Of a DNA stretch of 64,000 nt, positions 1 to 8,099 are shown in pieces (position 1 is the stretch's first letter; the number at the start of each line of letters is the position of its first letter). The translations under genes and the position numbers were made by a program. Under the pieces are notes generated by a model that was not told where the DNA came from, did not search any database, and worked only from the letters and a program-made list of their open reading frames with translations. This stretch comes from Clostridia bacterium (GTDB lineage: Bacteria > Bacillota > Clostridia > Oscillospirales > Acutalibacteraceae): assembly GCA_017415025.1 (NCBI GenBank), contig JAFQJH010000007.1:1-64000 (forward strand). Reading direction: 5' to 3'.

Positions 1-1094
1 TTCAGGAAAGTGATGAGCGAACATTTATTAATCACACCGATGCGCCGTATGAAGATAGTTTTTTAACTCCCATAAGAAGCCTGAGTGACGTTATTGAAGT
101 TCATAAGCGAGAGCTGGGCGATACCATTATCCACGGTAACGGCTTGTGGGCAATGGATTTATGGGCGAGGGGATGGCTGGATGATTCGGCAATATGGGAA
201 AACCTCGGAAAGCTGTCGAATCTGTATCAGGCATATCAGAACGGGTACGGTCAGGCATCTCGGTTCGATGTGGCACTTGTTGTAGATGAATATTCGCTTC
301 ACCGCATGGCAAATCAAGGACCTGTGGGCAATGAATTGCTGGGCGAGATGCAGCTTAATCTCTATCACGCAGGACTCTCAACTTGCTATGTTCAGCTTAA
401 AGATGTGCTTGCGGGACGTGTTGACGATGCAAAACTGTATATCATCACATCTGCATTTGATATGACGGATGAGCAGATAGAACAGCTTCAGACAGCACTT
501 CATAAAGACGGCAAGACAACACTCTTTATGTATAATTTCGGAAGCATGACCACTCAGCAGGCTGAAGCACTTACGGGTATGGAATTCAAGGTAAAGAAAT
601 TACAATCCAAAACCGGAATAAAAATGATAAAGCAGTCTGCCGTTCCGGGTCTGATCAGCGATAATCATACTGCGCTTATCTCCCGTGCTATGAAGGTTGT
701 CGGCGGACAGACCGAGACTCTCGGTAAATATTCCGACGGCTCTGTCGGCTTTGCAATCAACAGGCAGAAAGACTATACCACTATTTATTACGGTGATTCG
801 CTGATTTCAGTCAACAATCTGAAAGCCATTGCACGTGCTTGCGGAATCCATGTTTATTCCGATTCAGAGGATGTGCTGATGGCAAATCAGAATATGGTGG
901 TATTCCACGCTGTCACGGCAGGGGAGAAGACCGTCACCTTTGAAGGTAAGACTGATGTATGGGACTACTTTAATAATAAATGGTATACAGATGTGGATTC
1001 AGTCACATTCTCTGCTCAAATCGGCGAAACAAAATATCTGTTCTACGGCGATAAAGAAGAGATAGAAAATTGGAGTCTGCCGATTTACGGATAA
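1..1094 (+). CDS. Glycoside hydrolase-like protein, C-terminal part (cut by window edge)
   Basis: The reading frame is open from base 3 and has no start inside the window, so this is the C-terminal ~363 residues of a longer protein. The first part ends with a pattern seen at the end of glycosidase TIM barrels (GLWAMDLW). The stretch after it (DVALVVDEYSLHRM, then alternating strands and helices) resembles the glutamine-amidotransferase-like trimerisation domain of GH42-type beta-galactosidases, and a small beta domain closes the protein. Family assignment is inferred from fold-level resemblance; the active site lies outside the window. A hairpin terminator follows at 1141-1170. Confidence 0.55.
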   Translation, partial: QESDERTFINHTDAPYEDSFLTPIRSLSDVIEVHKRELGDTIIHGNGLWAMDLWARGWLDDSAIWENLGKLSNLYQAYQNGYGQASRFDVALVVDEYSLHRMANQGPVGNELLGEMQLNLYHAGLSTCYVQLKDVLAGRVDDAKLYIITSAFDMTDEQIEQLQTALHKDGKTTLFMYNFGSMTTQQAEALTGMEFKVKKLQSKTGIKMIKQSAVPGLISDNHTALISRAMKVVGGQTETLGKYSDGSVGFAINRQKDYTTIYYGDSLISVNNLKAIARACGIHVYSDSEDVLMANQNMVVFHAVTAGEKTVTFEGKTDVWDYFNNKWYTDVDSVTFSAQIGETKYLFYGDKEEIENWSLPIYG

Positions 1095-1140
1095 AAGCAG
1101 AAACAACCGTGAAAGGATAATGATGACAAATAAACAAAAC

Positions 1141-1170
1141 AGCCTGCCGGGGTGATTGCCTCGGCAGGCT
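1141..1170 (+). terminator. Hairpin terminator after the glycosidase gene
   Basis: Nine-base-pair stem (AGCCTGCCG with CGGCAGGCT), 12-nt loop, then a weak T-rich tail (TTGTT). It sits 47 bases after the stop codon. Confidence 0.6.
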
Positions 1171-1206
1171 TTGTTACCTTAAGAAAAATCTTTAAAACAG
1201 TCATAT

Positions 1207-1539
1207 TCATTCCCCGGTAAAGACCTCTTTGATTGCTTCCAGATAGCCGTAACCGTAAAGGTCGTCAGGCTGGAGATAGCTTGTTTCAGTCCATTCATTC
1301 CAACTGTTAACTGTAATGAACGGAGCTTTCATAACACCCTTTTCTATTGACTCATCAGCAAATTTTTTGACCTTTTCGCAGGCGATTCTGAAATTTTCGG
1401 GAGTGTTGTTTTTAACAACGCCGGGAATGAACTTGTTGAATCTCACGTTATTATCCCAGCCTACTGAAATATTGGGATAGAAAGGCACATTCATCAACTT
1501 GGTTTCTTCTTTTTTTTGGTGTATTAAAATGGCTTTCAC
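1207..1539 (-). pseudogene. Remnant of a GH99-like (WbsX-type) glycan-processing protein
   Basis: About 95 residues match the C-terminal end of the GH99-like/WbsX family: SVGWDNN, then NSWNEWTE, then YGYGYLEAI, all in the expected order and spacing. Full family members are roughly 350 residues and need an N-terminal TIM barrel that is absent here. The frame is bounded by an in-frame TAG immediately before the only possible (GTG) start. The first ~15 codons include an A-rich run and do not look like the family. No good ribosome site is present. It therefore reads as a truncated, decaying gene rather than a small real protein. Confidence 0.65.
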
Positions 1540-1677
1540 CTATGACACCACATTCGTTATCACCGCGGATTTAATGACGGGATATCAAGCTGCATCTGTT
1601 GCACTAAAAATTTTTATATGCTATAATCTATATTACAAATCAGAAAATACTAACCATTTCAACGCGGAGGTAATTTT

Positions 1678-2850
1678 ATGAAATACCGTGAGGATAAATA
1701 CGGAAACCGATTGTCGGTTTTAGGCTTTGGTTGTATGCGCTTTAAAAAGAAAATGGGCAGAATTAATATGGCGGATGCGGAGCGTCAGGTGATGTCGGCT
1801 TTCCGTAACGGTGTTAATTATTTCGATACGGCTTTCATATATCCCGGCAGCGAGGCGGCGATTGGTGAGATTTTTGAAAAGAACAACATCCGCGATCAGG
1901 TGTATATAGCAACAAAGCTCCCGCCGCAGCTCATCCGAAGCACTGAAATCCTCGATAAGCTTTTCAACGAGCAGTTGAAAAGACTCCGAACTGACCATAT
2001 TGATTTTTACCTTATGCACATGATGGCAGATATCAAGGTCTGGGAGCGCTTGAAAAGCATAGGTATTGAAAAGTGGATTGAGGATAAAAAAGCAAGCGGT
2101 GCAATACGTCATATCGGCTTTTCATACCACGGTAAATCTGATATGTTCTGTAAGATTATTGATGCTTATGATTGGGATATGTGCCTTATTCAATACAACT
2201 ATATGGATGAGCATACCCAGGCAGGACGAAAGGGCTTGAGGCATGCGCACGAAAAGGGTATTCCCGTTATGATTATGGAACCGCTTCGCGGCGGCAGACT
2301 TGTGAATAACCTTCCTGCAGAAGCTAAAGAAATTTTTGCCGGGCATCCTGTTCAGCATACTCCTGCGCAGTGGGCTTTCCGCTGGCTGTGGAATCAGCCC
2401 GAGGTTACCGTTGTGCTTTCGGGTATGAATTCTGACGATATGGTAGCTGATAATATAAAGACCGCCTCCGAGACTGAAATCGGCGAGCTTACCCCCGACG
2501 ATGAAGAGATGCTCAAAAGAGTTGTCGGTGCCATTAATTCTAAAATGAAGGTTGGCTGTACGGGCTGTGAATACTGTATGCCTTGTCCGCAGAAGGTTAA
2601 TATCAGCGGAACTTTTTCTGCATATAACCGACATTTTTCTGACGGAAGATTTGCGGGCTTCAGAGAGTATGTCAAATGCACAGCACCAAAGCAATTTGCA
2701 CCTGCTTCAATGTGTATAGGCTGCGGTAAATGTGAAAAGCATTGTCCGCAGGGCATTGAGATACGCAAACAGCTCAAGGGAGCCGAAAAGGTGCTTGAGG
2801 TTCCTGCATACAAAACACTCAACAAGGTTGCGTCTGCGTTTAAAAAATAA
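1678..2850 (+). CDS. Aldo/keto reductase with C-terminal 4Fe-4S ferredoxin domain
   Basis: Residues 1-280 form an aldo-keto reductase barrel with the usual tetrad visible: Asp50, Tyr55 (FDTAFIY), Lys80 (ATKLPP) and His114 (LMHMM). Residues 290-365 carry two cysteine clusters, Cys294/297/300/303 and Cys346/349/352/356, typical of a ferredoxin-type domain that could bind one or two 4Fe-4S clusters. This fused family is common in anaerobic Clostridia; the physiological substrate is unknown. The start is set by GGAGG seven bases before the ATG. The gene is alone: a decayed pseudogene lies upstream and a hairpin follows. Cytosolic, no signal peptide. Confidence 0.9.
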   Translation: MKYREDKYGNRLSVLGFGCMRFKKKMGRINMADAERQVMSAFRNGVNYFDTAFIYPGSEAAIGEIFEKNNIRDQVYIATKLPPQLIRSTEILDKLFNEQLKRLRTDHIDFYLMHMMADIKVWERLKSIGIEKWIEDKKASGAIRHIGFSYHGKSDMFCKIIDAYDWDMCLIQYNYMDEHTQAGRKGLRHAHEKGIPVMIMEPLRGGRLVNNLPAEAKEIFAGHPVQHTPAQWAFRWLWNQPEVTVVLSGMNSDDMVADNIKTASETEIGELTPDDEEMLKRVVGAINSKMKVGCTGCEYCMPCPQKVNISGTFSAYNRHFSDGRFAGFREYVKCTAPKQFAPASMCIGCGKCEKHCPQGIEIRKQLKGAEKVLEVPAYKTLNKVASAFKK

Positions 2851-2906
2851 AACATTCAACCTGTAATTATTGTTCGTTTCGGTTTGATTGTTAATAATGA
2901 TAAGAG

Positions 2907-2932
2907 AAAGAGGCTGTTTTTACGGTCTCTTT
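2907..2932 (+). terminator. Weak hairpin terminator after aldo/keto reductase
   Basis: AAAGAG pairs with CTCTTT around a 14-nt loop and is followed by TTTTA. The short stem makes this only a candidate. Confidence 0.4.
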
Positions 2933-2966
2933 TTTATCGGATTATTACCGTCACCCTAACGTGATA

Positions 2967-2995
2967 TTGTCTTATCGACATCTTTGTGGTACAAT
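2967..2995 (+). promoter_or_regulatory. Promoter of the propeller gene at 3025
   Basis: TTGTCT (2967-2972), 17-bp spacer, TACAAT (2990-2995) with a TGG extended -10; 29 bases before the start codon. Confidence 0.6.
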
Positions 2996-3024
2996 TATTC
3001 TGAAAAATCAGCGGAGGTGTAAGA

Positions 3025-3984
3025 ATGAACCGTCTTTCTTTTAAAGATATAAATGATGCTGAATTTAAACTGTTTGAAAAAAATCCGATTATACGCAACC
3101 CTCTGTCAAGCTTTGTAATTGCTGACCCGAGCGTCTTGACTCCCGATGAAAGCCACGACGGGAAATGGCATCTTTTCTGCCATACTTTTTTCGGCGTTTA
3201 CCGATACGAAAGCTCTGACGGTGTCAGCTTTAAAAATCAGGGCAGAATCGTTACAAGGGCGATGCGACCGAACATTAACCGCATTGACGGAAAATATTAT
3301 CTCTTTTATGAACGAACAAGACCTGTTATTATGAACGCGCTGACTCTCCTCGGCGCGAAATGGAAAAGTGAGATTTACTGCGTTGAAAGCACTGACCTTA
3401 AAAGCTGGTCGGAGCCTTATGCCGTGCTTACGGAAAGCCGTGGCTATGAGAAGGATGAAAACGGCTCTGCTCTTTCAAATCCTTTTCTTATAAAAACGGA
3501 AGAAGGCTACCGCCTCTACTATTCCTGCGGTCAGACCTTTATCAAGGATTGCGGCTTCTGCGAGCCGAGACACATCAGCTTTGCTGAAAGTGAAAAGGTC
3601 AGCGAAGGTTATACTGCGAGAACGTCACCGATTATCAGCCCCGATAAAAGCATCGAATGGCTGAATTTATGCTCGGGCTGTCTTAAGGTCTATAAGCTTC
3701 GGGATTGTTACATCGGACTGCAGAACGGAATTTTTGAAAAGGACGGCAAAAGCCATTCCGCAATTATGCTTCTTAAAAGTGATGACGGGGAAAGCTTTGA
3801 GCTTGTAAAGCCGTTTCTTGTTCCGCAGAAGTGTAAGAACAGTAATTGGATGGCGCAGTATGTATATGCCTGCTGTCTGACCTACCATAATAAAAAACTG
3901 CGGCTTTACTTTAACGCGCGAAATACCGCAAACAACATTACGGGCAGAGAAAGCATCGGCATTTTTGAGGCGGAAATAGGCTGA
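3025..3984 (+). CDS. GH43/GH130-like five-bladed beta-propeller glycosidase family protein
   Basis: A 319-residue protein without a signal peptide. It has repeated propeller-type strands with the short motifs IADPSVL (near residue 33), KYYLFYERT, YRLYYSCG and LRLYFNARN, a pattern shared by the GH43/GH32/GH130 clan. An aspartate lies in the usual first-blade position (IADPS). The catalytic glutamate cannot be placed with confidence, so it may be a hydrolase, a phosphorylase or a non-catalytic relative. GGAGG precedes the ATG by about seven bases and a good promoter lies upstream. It appears to be a single-gene unit ahead of the HTH sensor gene. Confidence 0.65.
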   Translation: MNRLSFKDINDAEFKLFEKNPIIRNPLSSFVIADPSVLTPDESHDGKWHLFCHTFFGVYRYESSDGVSFKNQGRIVTRAMRPNINRIDGKYYLFYERTRPVIMNALTLLGAKWKSEIYCVESTDLKSWSEPYAVLTESRGYEKDENGSALSNPFLIKTEEGYRLYYSCGQTFIKDCGFCEPRHISFAESEKVSEGYTARTSPIISPDKSIEWLNLCSGCLKVYKLRDCYIGLQNGIFEKDGKSHSAIMLLKSDDGESFELVKPFLVPQKCKNSNWMAQYVYACCLTYHNKKLRLYFNARNTANNITGRESIGIFEAEIG

Positions 3985-4064
3985 AATATATTTCTACTTA
4001 AATTCTACCCCGATTTTCTTGCTTTTTCGCGGGGCTTTGAGTAAAATTGCTTTGAGGTGATCGA

Positions 4065-5366
4065 GTGAATAACTATAAATTCGGCAATTATATCTGCTCG
4101 TTGCGCGAGCAAAGAGGACTTACGCAGGCGGAGCTTGCAGAGCGTATTGACGTTACGGACAAGGCCGTTTCAAAATGGGAGAACGGACAGGCTTTCCCGA
4201 GGATTGAAACGTTCGAAAGACTTGCTGACGAGCTGGCAACTACGGTTGAGGATATTTATTCCGCAAGCAAGGACGGCGTAAAAAGAGTTTGCATATCGAA
4301 CGATTTTGCATCAGTTATGAATGTTGACGTCAACGGCGAGCTCCATTGTATAAGACTTGATGAAAGCAAGTGGGTTGAGGTCAAGGACGAGACCTTGATT
4401 CTGAAAATTACGGGCGAGCTTGCAACACAGGAAGACCTTGAAGAGATTAAGAATTGGAAATTTGAAGAAGAAGATAATCCTACTTGGAAGGATAAGCTGA
4501 CTCTCAAGGGGCTTAAGTTTCTTACCGAAAAGGCGTTTGATAATTTTAATGAGTATTACCTGCAGGTGGATTGCACATATAAAATCGCAAACGTATCTGA
4601 ATCTTCCGTTGTAAAAATTGAATTTGACGATTTTGAAATTGCGGACAAAACTCTTATGGATATTGACTTCAGCGTTTTTTACCCGAAGGCTGTGTGTGAA
4701 AATGCCGAGGTTGAGTTACTTGAGACAAGGGGAAAGAACGCAAAAGAGGTAATTAAGAAATACAAAAAGCTCGGGGTGATGGAGGATGTCGGCATCGGCT
4801 TTATTGAAGCAATAGTTGCTTACCCTTTGAGAGGACTGTATTTCAAGCATCTTTGCAAGCCTGCGACGATAAAGAAAAATATTTTAAACGTTGAAAAGCA
4901 CAAGGAGAAGACTGAAAAAGAACGGAAAAAGGGTTGTTTGCCCGGATGTCTGCTGTTTGTAGTGGCTTTGATTGCAATTTTCCTTTTTGACGTTTTGGTG
5001 CTGGATACTCTTTTTGTCGCAAAAGACAGACCGTATCTCGTTGCTACGGACTATTCGACAATTATCTACGATGATGAGGACGTCTATGTCAGAATTGATG
5101 AGCTGCCCGAAAAAGCGAAACCCGAAACCACACCGTTTTTTGATGCGCAGATATGGGTGGACGCAAGAACGGACGGTCTTTCAAGGCTTGACCAGTCAAC
5201 TCAGGATATGAAGGTTATGCTCTACGAGGATGATGAGGGCGGAAAATATCTCTGGCTTGTTGAAAATTATACCGAGACGGTCCTCGGTGCGGATGAGAAC
5301 GGCGAGGACAAGGAATACGAGGATTTCGACGAGCATTATGTTTATTATTTTAAAGATGCAGAATAA
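4065..5366 (+). CDS. XRE-family HTH regulator with a single transmembrane segment and extracytoplasmic domain
   Basis: Residues 1-60 are a clear Cro/C1-type helix-turn-helix (LREQRGLTQAELAERIDVTDKAVSKWENG split over two helices). A long cytosolic middle part of unknown family follows. Residues 291-313 are a strongly hydrophobic membrane span preceded by a lysine/arginine-rich stretch, and about 110 acidic residues come after it. By the positive-inside rule the HTH stays in the cytosol and the tail is outside. This layout suggests a one-component membrane-bound regulator, but no ligand or target is evident. The start is GTG with GAGGTGA just upstream. A shared terminator separates it from the convergent toxin-antitoxin pair. 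Confidence 0.75.
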   Translation: MNNYKFGNYICSLREQRGLTQAELAERIDVTDKAVSKWENGQAFPRIETFERLADELATTVEDIYSASKDGVKRVCISNDFASVMNVDVNGELHCIRLDESKWVEVKDETLILKITGELATQEDLEEIKNWKFEEEDNPTWKDKLTLKGLKFLTEKAFDNFNEYYLQVDCTYKIANVSESSVVKIEFDDFEIADKTLMDIDFSVFYPKAVCENAEVELLETRGKNAKEVIKKYKKLGVMEDVGIGFIEAIVAYPLRGLYFKHLCKPATIKKNILNVEKHKEKTEKERKKGCLPGCLLFVVALIAIFLFDVLVLDTLFVAKDRPYLVATDYSTIIYDDEDVYVRIDELPEKAKPETTPFFDAQIWVDARTDGLSRLDQSTQDMKVMLYEDDEGGKYLWLVENYTETVLGADENGEDKEYEDFDEHYVYYFKDAE

Positions 5367-5370
5367 AATG

Positions 5371-5398
5371 AACCCGAGGTTGCAATAAACCTCGGGTT
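5371..5398. terminator. Bidirectional terminator between convergent genes
   Basis: Ten-base-pair stem AACCCGAGGT/ACCTCGGGTT with an 8-nt loop; A-rich and T-rich flanks allow use from both sides. Confidence 0.75.
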
Positions 5399-5422
5399 TA
5401 AACTGTTTGTACCGTTTTTTGC

Positions 5423-5761
5423 TTATTCCTCATCTGCGGTGAGCAATGCAAGCAATTCGGGGATGTCGTTTTTCAGCGTTTCGTACACAATATCCAACAC
5501 AACATTGCCGTAATCATGAACAATTCGGTTTCTGAAGCCGTACACGGCATTCCACGGAATGTTATTGTGTTTTTCTTTATATTCGTCTGAAAGCTTTTTG
5601 CTGTTTTCTGATATCTGAATCATACGGAACAGCATAGAGTCCAACAAAATCTCGTTTTCATTGAGCTCATCCATATCAACGCCTTGCATTTGTTCTGTTA
5701 CAAAGGTCAGGTCTTTGATAATCTTTTGCAGATAGTAGCTGTCGTTCTTTATATTATCCAT
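5423..5761 (-). CDS. hepT: HepT-like toxin (DUF86, HEPN ribonuclease fold)
   Basis: A 112-residue all-helical protein with the HEPN signature R-x4-H-x-Y visible as Arg77...His82-Asp83-Tyr84 (FRNRIVHDYG). In characterised MNT/HepT modules this protein is an RNase-like toxin, and the partner nucleotidyltransferase AMPylates the tyrosine of this motif. Its ATG lies inside the last codons of the upstream antitoxin gene (8-nt overlap), consistent with translational coupling. It is transcribed from the operator-rich promoter at 6246-6274. The active-site residues are intact, so the toxin is probably functional. Confidence 0.88.
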   Translation of the reverse strand: MDNIKNDSYYLQKIIKDLTFVTEQMQGVDMDELNENEILLDSMLFRMIQISENSKKLSDEYKEKHNNIPWNAVYGFRNRIVHDYGNVVLDIVYETLKNDIPELLALLTADEE

Positions 5762-6227
5762 AAATTTTCACCCCGTCTTTGAGGATTTCGTTCAGAAGCT
5801 CAAGGTTATCTTTAAGCTGATTAACGTTGAGGGCGTCAACCTTTTTGTGAAGCACGGTGCGGAGCTCTTCTACCAATCCGTAAAATTTCAAGCCTGTTAT
5901 ATTTGCAGAAATCAGCAAATCGACGTCGCTTACGGGAGTTGCCTTTCCTTTTGCATAAGAGCCGAAAAGATAACAGTAATTCACGCCGTATTTTTTGAAG
6001 ACATCGGAGCATTTTTTTATAATGTCTTCCCTTTCAAGTATACCGTGTTCTTCGTCAATAACATTTGTTTTTTCCAGTATATCAATGATGTAGTTGTATT
6101 TTATTGTGTCTGCCCTGTCAGGACTGTTTTCATAGGTTTTATATGACCGCAGAGAAATGCCGACCAGGTCTGCAACCTGCTGTTGAGTCAGTTTCTTTTC
6201 AATTCGTAAGGTTTTCAGCTCGTTCAT
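5754..6227 (-). CDS. mntA: MNT-type nucleotidyltransferase antitoxin with N-terminal HTH domain
   Basis: Residues 1-55 form an XRE-type helix-turn-helix (LTQQQVADLVGISLRSY). Residues 75-157 are a minimal nucleotidyltransferase with Gly89-Ser90 (LFGSYAKG) and the metal aspartates Asp101 and Asp103 (SDVDLLI). The start at 6227 is chosen because GGAGG lies seven bases upstream; a longer frame to 6266 would begin upstream of the predicted transcription start. Classic MntA proteins lack the HTH, so the fusion gives one polypeptide that can both neutralise HepT by AMPylation and bind DNA. Palindromic sites around the promoter fit autoregulation. Function is inferred from the family. Confidence 0.87.
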   Translation of the reverse strand: MNELKTLRIEKKLTQQQVADLVGISLRSYKTYENSPDRADTIKYNYIIDILEKTNVIDEEHGILEREDIIKKCSDVFKKYGVNYCYLFGSYAKGKATPVSDVDLLISANITGLKFYGLVEELRTVLHKKVDALNVNQLKDNLELLNEILKDGVKIYG

Positions 6228-6245
6228 ATTTGCACCTCCAAGGTT

Positions 6246-6274
6246 AGTATAGTGCAATTTTTGCACCTTGTCAA
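6246..6274 (-). promoter_or_regulatory. Promoter of the mntA-hepT operon
   Basis: On the minus strand: consensus TTGACA (6269-6274), exactly 17 bp, TATACT (6246-6251). The predicted transcription start is near 6239, so the leader is only about 12 nt and GGAGG lies at its very 5' end. Confidence 0.85.
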
Positions 6275-6297
6275 TATTAAGAGTGCAAAAATTGCAC
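6252..6297. repeat. Two 15-bp palindromic operators for the HTH antitoxin
   Basis: GTGCAATTTTTGCAC at 6252-6266 fills the -35/-10 spacer of the toxin-antitoxin promoter. A second copy, GTGCAAAAATTGCAC at 6283-6297, lies just upstream of the -35. The centres are 31 bp apart, close to three helical turns, so dimers would bind the same face. A half site (GTGCAA) also overlaps the ribosome site at 6230-6236. This is a probable autoregulatory array. Confidence 0.8.
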
Positions 6298-6354
6298 CTT
6301 TGCCGATAATATTATTTGTAAAATTTTATTTTTTATTATAGGTTTCTGCTACTA

Positions 6355-6383
6355 TTGCTACCTTTGAGTACGTGTGGTATAAT
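6355..6383 (+). promoter_or_regulatory. Promoter of the TPR-DUF4037-phosphatase operon
   Basis: TTGCTA (6355-6360), 17 bp, TATAAT (6378-6383) with extended -10 TGTGG. Confidence 0.75.
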
Positions 6384-6407
6384 AAATCTATTCAAGGAGG
6401 CGATTTT

Positions 6408-7157
6408 ATGGCATTTATTTCAACCGAGCGTGTGCTCTCAAAGCTTGACGAGCACCTCGGCAGGAATGATTACGATTCCGCCGAAAGACATCTTTTATAT
6501 TGGCTCGGCGAGGCGCAGTCGGTCGGGGATAAACGCTGTGCGCTCCTGTGCCTTAACGAGCTTGCAGGTCTTTACCGTAAGCTTGCGAAAGAGGAAAAAG
6601 CGATTGAAACGGTCGGTTCGCTTCTTAATTTAATCGGCGAAATGGGTATTGAAAACAACGTCGGCGCAGGCACAACCTATATCAACTGCGCAACGGTTTA
6701 CAAGGCGTTCGGCAGGGCGGCAGAGGCTCTTCCGATATTCGAAAAGGCGCACGAGGTCTACGAAAAACATCTGCCCGCGACGGATAAACGCTTCGGCGGA
6801 CTTTTCAACAATATGGCGCTTGCTCTTGTTGACCTGGAACGTTACGACGAGGCTTATGAGCTTTATAACAAGGCGATTGAGGTTATGCAGAATACCGAGG
6901 ACGGAGATCTTGAGGTTGCCATAACCTATCTTAACATTGCTAGTGCAAAGGAAGCCGAGCTCGGCGCGGTTGAGAGTGAGGAAGCGGTGAGGGAGTGCAT
7001 CGAAAAAGCAACGGAGCTTCTTGACAATCATCCCGTAAGGGACGGATATTACGCTTTCGTATGTGAAAAATGCGCGTCCGTTTTCGGTTATTTCGGATAT
7101 TTTGTTTACGAAAAAGAATTGAGCAGGAGAGCAAGTGAGATTTATGAAAGGTCTTGA
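6408..7157 (+). CDS. Tetratricopeptide-repeat protein
   Basis: A 249-residue helical repeat protein. Several TPR-like pairs are visible, for example around ALPIFEKAHEVYEK and DEAYELYNKAIEVM. TPR scaffolds mediate protein contacts and have no catalytic role of their own. The start at 6408 is fixed by AAGGAGG seven bases upstream; a longer in-frame reading from 6372 would begin inside the -10 promoter region. The end overlaps the next gene, and the three genes 6408-8714 form one operon. The partner is likely the DUF4037 protein encoded next to it; what the pair does is not known. Confidence 0.75.
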   Translation: MAFISTERVLSKLDEHLGRNDYDSAERHLLYWLGEAQSVGDKRCALLCLNELAGLYRKLAKEEKAIETVGSLLNLIGEMGIENNVGAGTTYINCATVYKAFGRAAEALPIFEKAHEVYEKHLPATDKRFGGLFNNMALALVDLERYDEAYELYNKAIEVMQNTEDGDLEVAITYLNIASAKEAELGAVESEEAVRECIEKATELLDNHPVRDGYYAFVCEKCASVFGYFGYFVYEKELSRRASEIYERS

Positions 7158-8085
7158 GCTGTCGGAAAAGTTTTATTATGAATACGGCGAAAAAATGATT
7201 AAGGAAGGCTTTGCCGATGTTGAAAAGTATCTTGCTGTCGGACTTGTCGGCAGCGGGTCGGAGTGCTTCGGCTATGATGATGAGCTTTCCCGCGACCACG
7301 ATTTTGAGCCGGGCTTCTGCATTTTTATTCCCGATGAAGACTTGATTGATTCGCGTACGGAGTTTGCTCTCGAGCGTGCTTATGCGAAGCTCCCGAAGGA
7401 GTTTATGGGATATAAGCGAAGCCCCTTGAATCCTGTCGGCGGCAACCGCCGTGGTGTTATACGCATCGGCAGATTTTTCGAGATGAAAACGGGCGACAAA
7501 AATGCCGACATACCGACGGATGTGTGGTTTCACATTGCAGAGCAATTCCCCGCAGAGGCGACGAACGGAAAAATCTTCTTTGACAACTTCGGAAAAATGA
7601 CAGAGCTTCGCGAGAAAATCGCATATCTGCCCGAGGATGTGCGCATCAAAAAGCTTGCGGGCAACATTCTTCTTATGGCGCAGTCGGGTCAGTACAATTA
7701 CAGCCGATGCATCAGCCGAGGCGAGACAGCGGCGGCACAGCTTGCAGTCGGTGAATTTGTCAACGCTTCGCTTAAAGTGATTTTTCTGCTGAATAAAAAA
7801 TATATTCCGTATTATAAATGGACGTTCCGTGCGTTGAGAGAGCTCGAAATCCTCGGCGGTCTGCATAACAGCCTTGAATATCTGATTTCAAGCGGTAACA
7901 CGGCGGAGGAGACGGAGAAAAAACAGGGGATAATCGAGGATATTTCCTCCCTTATTGCAGAAGAGCTGCGCTGTCAGGGCCTGACGAAGGTGACGACAAA
8001 CGAGCTTGAGCAGCACGCCTATTCCGTCAACGATAAAATAAAGGACAGCAACATCCGCAATCTGCACGTGCTTTATGCGGTGTAA
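7135..8085 (+). CDS. DUF4037-domain protein (nucleotidyltransferase-like)
   Basis: A 316-residue protein of the DUF4037 family. The N-terminal part has the nucleotidyltransferase-like pattern LVGSGSECFGYDDELSRDHDFE, i.e. a G-S motif followed by an acidic cluster with the D-x-D arrangement (Asp-His-Asp). This suggests a polymerase-beta-fold transferase, but no substrate is known for the family. Two starts are possible: GTG at 7135 and ATG at 7144, both served by the AGGAGA upstream. It overlaps the TPR gene by up to 23 bases, so the two are probably translated together. A histidine phosphatase follows 14 bases later. Confidence 0.75.
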   Translation: MRFMKGLELSEKFYYEYGEKMIKEGFADVEKYLAVGLVGSGSECFGYDDELSRDHDFEPGFCIFIPDEDLIDSRTEFALERAYAKLPKEFMGYKRSPLNPVGGNRRGVIRIGRFFEMKTGDKNADIPTDVWFHIAEQFPAEATNGKIFFDNFGKMTELREKIAYLPEDVRIKKLAGNILLMAQSGQYNYSRCISRGETAAAQLAVGEFVNASLKVIFLLNKKYIPYYKWTFRALRELEILGGLHNSLEYLISSGNTAEETEKKQGIIEDISSLIAEELRCQGLTKVTTNELEQHAYSVNDKIKDSNIRNLHVLYAV

Positions 8086-8099
8086 AGTGGGGTATAGAT

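Noticed and set aside
2122-2855. Long minus-strand frames opposite the aldo/keto reductase gene
   Set aside because: They lack ribosome sites and family motifs, and the plus-strand frame is a clear enzyme; they are complementary-strand shadows.
4008-4034. Terminator between the propeller gene and the HTH gene at 4065
   Set aside because: CCCCG/CGGGG is a short stem with a 17-nt loop and no T-tract.
6940-7866. A 308-codon minus-strand frame across the TPR and DUF4037 genes
   Set aside because: No start signals or domain pattern; both plus-strand genes are supported by ribosome sites and family motifs.
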